Below, one piece after another: positions 1-10,956 of a stretch of 64,000 nt of DNA. The stretch is from positions 1-64,000 of the forward strand of contig KN834772.1 in the NCBI GenBank assembly GCA_000827265.1. The letters run 5' to 3'. The position numbers and the translations under genes were made by a program. Each line of letters starts with the position of its first letter. Position 1 is the stretch's first letter. This DNA comes from Collybiopsis luxurians FD-317 M1. Lineage: Eukaryota > Basidiomycota > Agaricomycetes > Agaricales > Omphalotaceae. Under the pieces are notes generated by a model. The model made no database searches. It was not told where the DNA came from and worked only from the letters and a program-made list of their open reading frames with translations.

Positions 1-222
1 GCCGGAAAGGCCGACGCGTAGGCGCGTACGGCATCACGTGAGCGCGAAGGTGTCCTGTGGTACGGACTCCGCAAGAGTCTCTGATATAGTTCCGCGCGGA
101 TACCTCCTTGCGTAGTCGTCTCAACGGATTATAGTTATTCTCTCCTCATCTTTCTCCCTATGAATTTCCACTCTCTCCTATCTAATTTCCTATTTATATA
201 GCATATATTTCGTAGTAACCCT

Positions 223-378
223 CAGAACCTGTCTTACGTTCTGAAGGGTACGTCTCACCAACGATATCATCTCACTTTATATACTTACGTTCCTATAGTC
301 GGTGTACTTACTTAGGACTATAGGTAACCAGAACCTGTCTTACGTTCTGAAGGTCGGTGTACTTACTTAGGACTATAG
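223..378. repeat. Short interleaved hairpin repeats
   Basis: Two 25-base repeats alternate here. The first begins CAGAACCTG and occurs at 223-247 and 329-353. The second begins TCGGTGTAC and occurs at 299-323 and 354-378. Each first-type copy is itself a hairpin (CAGAAC paired with GTTCTG around a 9-base loop). The second type sits in an inverted pair, with CCTATAGTC upstream and GACTATAGG at its end. Bases 1-222 are GC-rich and then pyrimidine-rich with no gene seen. A 60-codon open frame follows to 599 but has no recognisable product. The structure could be the edge of a mobile element; nothing proves that. Confidence 0.6.
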
Positions 379-599
379 TATATTCTTTACAGTTGGTGGA
401 AGGATCTGGTGCATTGAACCACTTTCTGATTGCTTCAACTTCACCTGTCTCTAGACAAGTGCCATTAGAAAAAAACTTAATCATTATGCTAACTTTACTT
501 ACTCCAGTTCTGATATATATTCACGGTAGAATTAAACTTAGGATGACTAAGCACAAAGTCATGGGCTTGATGGAAAGCACTAATAAACATTCTATTTAA

Positions 600-1466
600 G
601 ATCTCTTGCTGTTTATGCCGTGTAATTCAACATACCTCTGAGAGTCCAGGCTGAAGGTTGGGCCAGAGACATCACCACTTGTATCATGAATCAATTGCAA
701 TTACTGTAAGTTGACCTAATTATCTTACCTGTTAGAATCAACTAGTGTCGTAGGGTCACGCATGATGATGAGAGCGAGCAATGAACGATGACAACCGAGC
801 ACACAGACTTAAATATATATACTATTGCAGTGTCAGATGATCAGTGCTCACATCAGCACATGTGCGATCCTCCACCACAGCCCCTGCTTCTGGCAGTTTC
901 CAGAATTTTGAAATTGAATGAGTGAATAATAGATCGGTTGATAGATAACGTTTACTCGGAGTCAGTAGGAAGAAAACTAAAAGCAAAATCGAAGTGAACG
1001 CTCTTTTCACTTGATGCGGGGTAAGCGAAGGGCAAATGGAAATGGGATGGATATTGGGGACACAGGGGAAGGTGGTGGACATGAAGAAGTAAAGGTGGGA
1101 ACAGCCCTCTAATCCTGGACCAACTCAGGTTTTGTAAAAGATTCCTGAAACCTGAGCAGTGAAGAATCTGAGGATGGCAGTGATGCTTCAGTACTGAAGG
1201 ATCCAAATCTATTAGTTACGTGATGCCACCATACCGGACAATTGTGCTTCCAAGAGAGGCCCTTGGGCTGTCAATGCTCTTTTCATGCAAAAAAAGATAG
1301 TAGTAAAATATTGATACATAAAAAGACATAGTCTTAGGAAATAGATGCGATACGGTACAAATGAGGCGTGATCCAAAATAAAACAATCGAAAGCAAACGG
1401 AACAAAGTGAAGCAGTATAAGCACTTCCCACTTCAGATCCCGAATGTTACTGGCTAGACTCAGGCC
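600..1466. other. Intergenic, no gene seen
   Basis: This is the sequence downstream of the minus-strand PFF1 gene. Only short overlapping open frames on the minus strand are present, without splice structure or recognisable motifs. The 3' untranslated region of PFF1 probably occupies the right part. Confidence 0.5.
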
Positions 1467-4400
1467 TCAGAACTCGAATTTCTCCTCAACCTCGACCAAC
1501 CCATCCGTCAGTTTACTAACCGCAGCCCATTTCGGTAGGAAGGCAAGTACTTCTTCGAATGCAGGCATCCGAGAGCCGGATGCTACCTGGTTTATGTTAT
1601 CCTCCCCCGGGAACGGTAACGAAGATGATGATAAATCCGACAAACTCATCCCTATCATCCCACTCTCGTACTCTACCCATTCGCAAGCTACGCGGCCCGA
1701 GTGCGTCTCTTCCATCGTATTCGGATTCGAAAGCGCTTGTTGAGGGTGCTTCGAGTGAACATTGGAAGAAGTCGTGATACCGGGAGAAGACGGTCCCCAC
1801 TGAACGTCCAAAACGAACGTCCTGTCCCATTCCCGACTCCAAAGTCGGACTAGATTGTAGCTGTCGGATTCGTACCCCCGTTGAACCTCCCATCCGGCAT
1901 CTTCGTCTATGATAACCTTGGTCGGGTCGATCGTCTGTACGCGGAACTTGTGTATGGGACGATCAAAGTATACTCGGCATGCTCGACTGTTATTCCCCGC
2001 GACAAAGAATCGGGCCCCGGAAGGAGATGATGAGGAATTCGTACTACTGTTGAATGTCTTGGATTGTACGCGAGCTTCGAACCAAGGGTTTTTCGTCGAT
2101 TTCCAGGTCCATGATGTGGATTCATGATCCTTGTTTGGCTTTGCCGCGGTAGAAGGAGCCATTGTCGAAGGCACAGGAATCATCGTTGACTCATTCACAT
2201 TCAGAGTGGTCGTCGAAAGACCAGCGTTGAACGTCTCCCAGCTACAATGCCCCAACCCAACCTTTCTTTCGTCGATATCCCTCTCTGAGCATCTCACCTC
2301 ACGTCCATCGGCCACCGAGTGCAGGTACGACGGAAGATATGGGAGGATCATCCTTTCGAGGAATAGCACTGGACCTACAAGCGTCGTTACCACCTTTGCG
2401 TTCGTGTCTTCTACTGCAGAAGGCGATGACGACGACGAGAGCTGTACCTTCTGTTGGAAGAACACCTTGAGCGGAGCCTGTTCCGAAAACGGGAATAGTC
2501 CTCCCTCGAATCCCTCAACGCTCCCAGCCCATTGACCGGACCAAGGAATCCACGCTATGCCGATACATACAACCCATATGAAGCCCAGAATCCACAACAA
2601 GTACCGGTGCACTCTCCTTGCACCAATAAACGGAATAGCGGGAAGAGACGCGATGAAGGAAAGAAGAGAGATGACGGCGTAAGGGACCATGACGGGACTT
2701 CCATCAATCAATGTTTGATTGACGGAAGGTATGAGAAAGATGGCCATGTGGGATACGAGGATGAGAGGGACGGGAACGATAAGGAGGAGGAGGAGGATCC
2801 ACAAAACGTATGGTTGGGGGTTTTCAACTGGGTCAACACCTGCTTTGGACTTGTTCTTGACAATGCGAAGACGTTTGCGTCCAACTAGAGGCGTTCGTTC
2901 GTTGGCCTCGTGCTCGTCATCTGCGTGAGCGACAGCCGGCTCCGGTTCTCTCGTGTCATCCATGGAGACTTGTATGACCTCTAGCTCTGCAGTCTCTGCG
3001 ATACCGAAACACCCTGCTATAGCGCAAATCACTGCGGAAAGCCATAGAAGGCCGTTACAGATGCTAGCCATATAGAAGATACCGCCTAGGTCGAATTGGG
3101 TTATGCTGACGGTGGCTATGAGGACTAGGATCCATGTGAAAATATAGCCGTGAACAAGCAGCGTGCGGAATGACGTCCACGCTGGAACGTTGGCAGTGGT
3201 CGGCGCTCGGGAAAGAAGTTTGAATCTGGTAGTCGATAGAGTTGGAGACAAGACGAGGGATAGGATGAGGATCGCGAAGGTGAAGGAAGATAAGATAGGA
3301 ATTGAGGGATAGCCGTATACGACCTAGAGGTATGACGGTGAGCGCAAGCCGTAAGGTATCGAAGCAATACTCACAAAGGGGCTTAAATTAACAAAACCTG
3401 CCACTAGTGCGGCCTGAGCTGCGATACCCAGGATCAAAGCGATCCAGAATCGCCCATGCTTCCACACAGAAGAAACGCTGGGTCTCCGCGCTATCCAACG
3501 ACTTCTAGAAACCATAGGTTGAATGTGGTGATCTTCCGGCTCCGCTGAAGGTTCATCTACCACCGTTCCCCCCGGTGATAGAACCTGAGATGAAGACTCT
3601 GTCTCGTCTCCTGCTACACTCGGCGAAAACGTTGGACGCTGTCTTTTGGCGGCACGAGAACGAGCAAGAGCAGATTCGGCGACTGCGAGAAGGATGAGGG
3701 ATATAGGCCCCACGACCAACGCTGTGATGTTGAAGGTGAGGAGGTAGGTGAGAGGGAAGGCAATAAGTGCAGCATTGAATACTAATAAAAGGTTAGAATG
3801 ATGAGGTAGTAAAGAATCAAGAGAAGCCTACGCTCAAGGAAAACTGCTTTTGTTTCGAGCAGCGGAGAATCGGTCTCATCATTAGCGAGAGCAACACCGG
3901 CTGCCCAGGTGGGTTCCATCATAGCCCACAACGCTTGATCGCCCCCTTCTAGAAACGGGATGGAATCAAATTTGGTATGATACTTTGAACGACCGCGGTA
4001 AAAGGCGAAATCTAATCCACGGAGCGGAGCAAACGTATCAGATTCGAGTGGCTTGGGTACAGCGAAAGCGCTCGTGTAAACGGAATAGTCTGTATAACTG
4101 CGAATAATGCCAAGGTTGAACGCTTCCGCAGAAATGATATTCGCATGAGGAGTGTCGACATTCTTCCAACTCTTTACAGACCGTAAGTCGGTAGCACGGA
4201 ACATCAAGGGACGTCCACCACTTCCTGCACCTTCGAGATTTATGAAGGTGGACCCAAAGAGATTGACGAATTCGGGGTGGGATCTGTTATTGATCCAAGG
4301 ATGGTCCAAAAAGGCATGGGCACCATTGAGACCGTCCTCTTCGCCATTATTGATGTTGAAAAGGACAGTTCGTCGGGGAGGATGAGTCGCAAAGTACTTG

Positions 4401-4954
4401 ATTAGTTGGAGGAGAGTAGCGACACCCATTCCGGCATCCGTAGTGCCCATGGATGTAGAGACACAGTCAAAATGGGCAGAGAATAGGACAGCGGAAGGAG
4501 GTGTGGAGGAATCAGATTCCGCAGTTCCTCGAATCTTTACGAGGATATTGTTCCCTTGGAAGTACGTTGCAGATCCAGTACCTCCGAAAGCACTTGTCCA
4601 AGCCCCACTTGTCGTGACATCGTCATAAATGAGAAAACTATCGCGTAGATCCGACTGTGCCCGGATGGTTCTAACACGCCGGAGTAGGTAATTTCTGAGG
4701 GCATCGTTGGCATGGGAATGGTAGGGGTGTGGACGGGTAGAGATAATATGAAGGTCATCATAGGCCTCTGAAACATCTAAGCCTCCATATCGCGACTTGA
4801 GAGTAGATTTAGATGGAACTGGTCTTAGTTGATCGGTTACGAGAGACGAGATGGTGACAGCAAGGTAAACCAGAACAAGAACAGTTGTCACTGGGAGAGT
4901 GAGGAAGCCAGTAATTCGAGCAAAAAAAGTGCGGATTTTTGCAGAGATGGACAT
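1467..4954 (-). CDS. PFF1: Vacuolar membrane protease (M28 family)
   Basis: Spliced coding sequence: complement(1467..3323, 3375..3781, 3832..4954). Both introns are GT..AG (51 and 50 bp) and the joined frame is 1128 codons with no interruption. The product is a multi-pass membrane metalloprotease of the vacuole, known in yeast as Pff1. The N-terminus has one hydrophobic segment (about residues 15-35) followed by a luminal M28 peptidase domain. Zinc and catalytic motifs are visible: SAHFDCV, then TTDAGMG, then NNGEEDGLNGAH, and YHTKFDS near the domain end. The C-terminal two thirds holds several hydrophobic segments and a long soluble tail, as in the family. Yeast Pff1 is slightly shorter (about 976 residues). 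The start MSISAKIR was chosen because it directly precedes the membrane anchor. Confident family call; substrate unknown. Confidence 0.93.
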
Positions 4955-7496
4955 TGCAATGTTTCAAGATCCTTTTGTATGACTGTGATAGGTTTTATAA
5001 TGTGTACGTTGAATATGGAAGCGTACCAGTTAAAACATGGACCTAAGGGGTGTCGGCTGACAGTGTCAACTAATATTGAATGGTACTAGGTTAAACTGGG
5101 GAGGAGTAAACAACTGAACCAGATGGAGGTACCAGAACAAGATGCGTCCATACCGGTGACGAAATAGACGCCGCTGAGCGTTTATGTCCGGATTTGGAAA
5201 TCAACCACACCCCTGACCCGATCCATCATTGGAACGTCAAAGCCAAGTCAAATAATGTTCAGCTGGCTTTTCGCCAGCGCGCATGCAGTGGACGGAAAGC
5301 CTTGTATCAGAATCGTACTCTTCTGTGTTGGAGGCCTTTCAAAAAGTCAGCCGAAAGGTACTTTTGATATGACCCCTAACTCCGATCCTACTCACAGTCA
5401 ACTGAAACTCCCCCGTGAGTTGAACGCAACTTTAACTCAGCTAACCATGAGGCAACTAGTTCATAGTATGAATGAGGGTAGTGGGTGCCTCCTCCCGCCC
5501 GCTATCCTCTGCCTCCTCCTCTGCTCCCTTCGGCACCACTTCAAGCTTCAAGATCAACGTTTCAACACCGATCGGACTCCAACGCGCGCGCTCCCGGGTT
5601 AATCCCCGTAGCAACATTCGTCCACTACGGACAGCAGAGCAATATACCCTATATACCCGCCAAGTGACACATATACCCTCTGAGCGAATGCGCAGGGGTA
5701 CATGAGTTCGTGCAATTATACCCCTCCCCCTACGCTCTGAATGCTTCCTCCCTTCTGTTTTTGTATCCGGACAAGTGGTATCTGGACATGAAGAACATAA
5801 CTATTCGGCATCTTTTACAAAGAACGCGTCTAATCTTCTGAGTCCGTACAGAGTGTCCGAAGCTCTGAGTCTCCACTCTCATCTTCGCGTCTCAAGCACG
5901 TTTATGCTGGGCACCACAAACTCTTTCCGCGCTACCTTACCTTCTATTGATCATGAGCAACCGCACTTCATTCAGCCAACTTCCCGTTGTATACTAACTT
6001 TTGCATCGAGAGTTTCATACGTTCGGTCCCCCGCCTACTCCCCCAGACTAGGTCGCTGGTATTGTCTGCGTATCTGTATAGAGCAAAAAGCGAAATGTTA
6101 AGTGCGATTTAATTTGGCAAAGGGCAGCTCACACATTAATTAGACGCTCCACCGTCATACTGGAAAATGTCGTTCACGAGATATTCCAATCGAGATGAAC
6201 ACTTGGAAGACCTCCACTACGAACCCATAGACGGTAGGTTGTTGACTGGGATTTCTGAGACGCAAGTGTCGGCCTGCTTCCGATAGCCTTCGCAGCGCAT
6301 GGTTGATGGTAGGCCGGTTGAACGGTAAAGTTAGGACTCCGGAGAGTTCCTTTGATGAAAGAGCTGTTCAGTTTGACTCGTTGAATCTGTGTGGGACGAT
6401 AGAAACGAGGTCGAACGTTAATAATTTGCGCAAAGTTGTAGTACTTATTTGCTAAAATCTTTGCGATAGCCTTTACAGCGACGACGGCGGCATAGTAGGC
6501 TTGTTAAACGTGAGGTGGTGGAGGTGGATTAAGGGCCCCGGTGAGTTCCGTACGTTCAGTTTGACTGGTTGGGTCTGTGTATAATAATTCGGGCAACAAG
6601 GTCAGGCGTGTCAACGGAGAGATGGTGGTCATATGTACAAAGTTGCACTTGCCTGTCAACGGTGACAGTGTACCATTCTTACCATTGATTTCTAGATAAA
6701 CAGTCATATCCGATCGGCGTACAACTCTGATCGAAGCTCCAGAAGGAACATATCAGAGTGTGCAGATTATTTTCAGAAAGAGCTCATCCCGATAATACTG
6801 GAAATCCGGCAACCAAGGTGGTCAACCGCAGGATAAGACGCTGCCAATTTGAATGGCACTGTCAAAGAAAGTTCAGAGAGCTCTGATCGGAGATGGTGGG
6901 TGACTCAAAAGAAAGAAGATGCACATCTTGAAGACGAGGCGTGTGCTATAGACGCCCTTGGAGGGGGAGAAGGCCCCTTTCAGGACAGGCCGAGTCTTCG
7001 GAGGTTAGGTAAACTGGTCGTTGAGGAATTCGACTTCCGCGGTATAGTTTAATATCTTATCTTAGCCACACTTCATCCGCGCTTCTTTTTTGGATATACG
7101 CCTTCTAGTGCCTTCAAATTTATAGTTCTATATTCTATATCGGTACTCTTCTATGCATCTTTCTGTTGTTCAGCCGTTCGAGAAAAGCTCTTGGTGGACG
7201 GGCTCCATGCATGTCTCATCTACACTATAGCTTTTCGTTGACATATTAAAAATTCACTCCCTGTTCTTATTACATTTCGTGTGCAGACAAGGAAGAAGAG
7301 CCGCAATTTCCAAGAAGGTGAAGATCACACAGCCTCTCCGGAGTCCGAACCGTATGTTTTTGGTCTTTCGCGCATCTTCCGTGAATCCTTTAAGAATCTT
7401 AGCTATCTCAGCTGCAAGTTGTTAACCAGTCCTTCCCTACACCGCGACATTCTCTAAGGAAATCTCCTCCTATCAATTCTTCTCTACGCTACATCG
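4955..7496. other. Intergenic, 2.5 kb, no supported gene
   Basis: This stretch would hold the PFF1 promoter (right of 4954) and the 5' region of the plus-strand gene at 7497. The open frames at 5255-6101 are overlapping and compositionally unlike coding sequence. Two degenerate direct copies containing TTCAGTTTGACT(C/G)GTTG and a following CTGTGT lie near 6370 and 6558. A minus-strand frame around 6190-6440 stays open for roughly 60-80 codons without a start codon and could be a missed exon, but I cannot place it in a gene. Confidence 0.4.
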
Positions 7497-8453
7497 ATGA
7501 CATCCTCAGAATTCAGACCAACTTCGGCAGCTTTGAGAAACTTCAAAGCAGTCTCAAATCATTCGGACCACCCTCTGAGGGAGTTCGCAGATTATATACT
7601 CAAAATTCAAAGAGGCTACGAAGTAAGTGATTCCGGGTTTCTCTAGAAATAGGTACACTAAACGAAGACCCTCCAGGAAGGTTTGTCTGAGGATCTTAAA
7701 CGCTTGATTGCGGTTGTATATGAGTTTGGGGTCGCCAAGATTGATAGAGAGGAAAAGACTGACCCAAGGTTAGTAGTAACCTACGCAAGACTGGAATCGA
7801 GATTGACCGCGTTTTCTAGGGAGCTTGATCGGCTTGCCGATATCATGGGCATTGTAGCTTTGGCGAAGGATACATCAGAAGTGCTATATCAGCAAATATA
7901 CTTTGAAATGGAGTTATCAAGAATAAGGACCGTGAGTAGGCCTTGACATCTATGTCTGTCGGATTCGATTTGATTTACCTTTCATTTTCAGCGATCCTCA
8001 TCACCTACAACTTTCGCAACTCCTCCCGAGCAGCTCTCGCCGATTGTTCTTCGAGACTGTCATTTTTATAATGCGCAAGGGGGCGTATACGTCACAACAA
8101 ATAACGACTATTCAGTGACCTCCAATTGCCACAATAAAAGCAATTTCGAATTCATCACCAACTCGGAGATAGAGAGAGCAGCCTTTAGACAGCCATTCAT
8201 CCCTAATCACAAATTCAATGTATCAAATTCCTCTCCCACACCAGCTTTCAAAAATCCCAATGACATACACTCAAGAGGTGCGGCCCGCATGGAGGACCAT
8301 CTCAGTCGAGATTGTTCAGTCTTCGCATCAACAGATAACTCCTGGATGTCCCAAACTGGTTTTTTGGATGGGCCTGGCACTGACTTAGAACTAACCCAAG
8401 GTCATTGTAATTTTTTGCCCAATCCGCTCAAACACAGACTGTACTACTATTAA
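7497..8453 (+). CDS. Unrecognised 280-aa protein, 3 exons
   Basis: Spliced as 7497..7622, 7677..7931 and 7992..8453. Both introns have consensus donors (GTAAGT, GTGAGT), keep phase 0, and the joined frame is 280 codons plus stop. The first half looks helical, with regularly spaced charged and leucine residues in exon 2 (for example RLIAVVYEFG and LESRLTAFSRELDRLADIMG). The second half is low in hydrophobic residues and carries RDCHFYNAQGGVY followed by a Thr-Asn rich stretch. A similar 'N-x-G-G' beta-turn phrase occurs upstream of NACHT domains in many mushroom STAND proteins, so this may be a stand-alone N-terminal module; that is inference. No signal peptide or membrane segment is seen. Function unknown. 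Confidence 0.7.
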
Positions 8454-9165
8454 TAATACAATCAGTTTCGCTCGTCCAAGTTTTCATGCCCTGATATATA
8501 ACGAACATTTTCAAGTTGTCTTATTAGCTCAAATTGGCGTCATATTCTGGAGACCATTCACAAGAACTATTCGTTGGAAAAATGCTGGTTAAAAACTTAT
8601 CAACTGTGATTCTGGTTTTCAGGAAAGCCGACGCGGCGGGAATCCATGAGTGAGTTTGATCTGGGCGCATCACACCGAGCATCATGCTGTTGCATTATTC
8701 CTTATTCTTACTATCTTGATATGTTACACCGGGGCATGGGTAGTGACAGCTTGTGCTCTCAGCACCGATCGTGTATTGGTACCATGGTTTTACCAGTTCA
8801 ACAATCGTATAGTGAATAAAAATCCGCTTGTCAACAAAATGTCATTGACGTCCACTCGAGGATGCTGATTTAAAAAAAAGCCCGTCCAGAAGCAGTCGGG
8901 CAGTAAATGCCCGCCAGACTTAACGCTTCAGCATGGACAAATCTAATGGCCCCGAGCATCTGCGAGGCCTTGTCGCGAAGTAGTTGCTCCGGGGGTGTTG
9001 GGACTCCAGAGTTCATCTAAACAATGTTATGGACGCGACATATCTTTTCATACTGATTTAATAGCTTTCCATTTTTCCTTCCCTTCAGGTGGACAGTTCA
9101 GTGCGGGATTGCTTTATCCGCCTCCATTTTACTGTTAGATTCATGCTATTTATTAAACCTACAAT
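8454..9165. other. Intergenic, nothing firm
   Basis: A 72-codon frame at 8650-8868 has a hydrophobic segment (LFLILTILICYTGAWVV) but no splice context or family match, so it is not called. An A-run followed by a GC-rich stem (GCCCG with CGGGC) lies at about 8870-8905. The rest is the 5' flank of the tRNA gene. Confidence 0.4.
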
Positions 9166-9278
9166 GCCCGCTTAGCTCAGAGGTAGAGCTTTGTACTTAT
9201 GGGTTCCCACGGTCATGCGACCGTATTACCTAAGCATATGTGATGCAAAGGTCGGCAGTTCGATCCTGCCAGTGGGCA
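9166..9278 (+). tRNA. tRNA-Ile (anticodon UAU) with intron
   Basis: The cloverleaf folds by hand. The acceptor stem GCCCGCT (9166-9172) pairs with AGTGGGC, followed by discriminator A at 9278. The D-stem GCTC/GAGC is present. The anticodon stem TTGTA (9191-9195) pairs with TGCAA (9244-9248). The T-arm is GGCAG-TTCGATC-CTGCC. The anticodon is TAT at 9198-9200 with U33 in place. A 41-nt intron at 9202-9242 sits after position 37, the canonical place for nuclear tRNA introns. Position 37 is G here, which is unusual. A T-run starting at 9301 can act as RNA polymerase III terminator. The internal A and B boxes (TAGCTCAGAGG and GTTCGATCC) serve as the promoter. Confidence 0.87.
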
Positions 9279-9444
9279 AGGAGTTGATTTCATTATTTCA
9301 TTTTTTCTTTCCTTGCTCTTATAACCGGATGATATTTACATGTTCCACAACCATTGTTGGTTGCCTGAAAAAAAAAAAAAAAAAACAAAAAACAAAAAAC
9401 AAAAACCAAAACAAACAATGTACAGTAAGGAAGAAACAGTCTTA

Positions 9445-10559
9445 CAGCGCTGTGCAAAAATAATGACACCTGGGAATCATCTTGCCTCATCAAAAATGTC
9501 AGTAATATATAACTGCATAAAAAATAAATTGTTCTTTATCAAACTTTCACTGTACACAGGGATGTGGTTAAGGCTTAGGACCTAAATCTGTCTGGATATT
9601 TACATAGGTCCTAATTAGGTCTTAATATGGATGTGAACAAGGTTTGGGTGCTGGCATACTGGTGGAAAATGCTGTCAGATGAAAATGCCTCTAATAAGGG
9701 GACTTTTGAGGCATGTAATGACCATGGCTTCCTTGCTTACACTCCTTTTTGGTGGTATCACTCTAGAGCCAGCCACTCAAGATATAGACTTTAGTGAACA
9801 GTCACAATGGTAGCCTACTAGGCAAGATGCTTTTACTTAGTAAGAGAAGCTTCTCAAGGAGCTCTTAGCATTAGAATAGGATAATAGCATCTTGGATGAC
9901 AAGGATTTAAGTTCGGGCGATGAATACAAGGAGAAGTAGTGTTAATATAGGTCCTGAAATGCTCCTAATTTACTCTTAATTAAGACCAATATTAAGGTAT
10001 TAGTACTTAGGAGGCCTTAATTAAGGCCATAAGTACATCACTGCACTGTACATAGGCAACACTTCAATGGTCCAGAATCTAACTTCTGGGGTAGGTTTGA
10101 AGACATATATTAGCTGCCAGGCCCATGCTGGTGAAGGACTTCAAATTCACACGCAGGCACTTATTTGATATCAAGAGTATGAATTGTAAGAATGTTTTAG
10201 ATCTATTTACTTTGAGTATAAATTATGGTGTCTAGGGTACACTGTAACATTTTTGTATCTAGAACCTGAGCCCATCTTGCTCAAAAAAATCAAAAATGTA
10301 GTTTCATACATGTGACATGCATTTGAAGAATTGTTTTTGCAAAATCAATGACATCAAAATGTTTGTGTAACCTTATGGAACTACTTTGTGCAATAAAGAA
10401 TGGATAAATTGTTTACTTGAATTGTACTTGGACCTAAATCAGTATACAGAAAAAGTTTGAAGACAAGTACCAAAGCACAAAGTGCAGAAATGATTTTGAT
10501 TTTTCAAATGTGTGTCTGTGGTCAAAACTCCCAGGAGTCGTTATTTTTGCAAAGCGCTG
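9445..10559. mobile_element. TIR element with TA target duplication
   Basis: The left end reads CAGCGCTGTGCAAAAATAA and the right end, reverse-complemented, reads CAGCGCTTTGCAAAAATAA. Similarity continues to about 33 bases (through GAC-CCTGGGA) with a few mismatches. Both ends are flanked by TA (9443-9444 and 10560-10561), the target duplication of Tc1/mariner-pogo superfamily elements. The 1115-bp body is AT-rich, contains few CG pairs, and holds no open frame long enough for a transposase. It is therefore a non-autonomous or decayed copy. It sits 166 bp downstream of the tRNA gene. Confidence 0.82.
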
Positions 10560-10561
10560 TA

Positions 10562-10956
10562 GGTATTTTGTGCGGTGTATGGATCATTTTAGCTCCCAGA
10601 ACTTACTATTAGCATACAGATTTTATCATCTGATTTGAAAGTTATGTTTTGAAAGAAATCTAACAGAAATGTTTAAACCATTTGGAAACCCAGTCTTACA
10701 TAAGATTTAAGAATCTGGATCTAAGTATAACTGATAGAAAGCTTGCAATTTGTTTTGCAGAAGAGTTATGATGAGAAAAAATTAAAGCAAGTAGTCAAAG
10801 TAAATACTAACATAAGTATATTCAGTGATATTCTTACTAGTTGAAACTTGAAGCAGATTTCCGTCATTCCAATTCTTTGTCTTAAATCACCCAATTATCC
10901 CCCCCCAGGCTACCCACATGTGACTCACTGTGTCACATCTTTACCGAAAAGAGATC
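10562..10956. other. AT-rich intergenic flank
   Basis: No gene or recognisable site is seen. A C-run lies near 10900. This is the 3' flank of the first DUF6533 gene and the outer edge of the tandem duplication. Confidence 0.4.

Noticed and set aside
5255..6101. Overlapping plus-strand open frames up to 115 codons
   Set aside because: They lack splice structure, domains and codon bias, and overlap each other in different frames.
8650..8868. 72-codon frame with one hydrophobic segment
   Set aside because: Single short frame, no partner exon and no family resemblance.
9293..9493. Lys/Asn-rich and Phe-rich frames over an A-run
   Set aside because: Low-complexity translation of a homopolymer.
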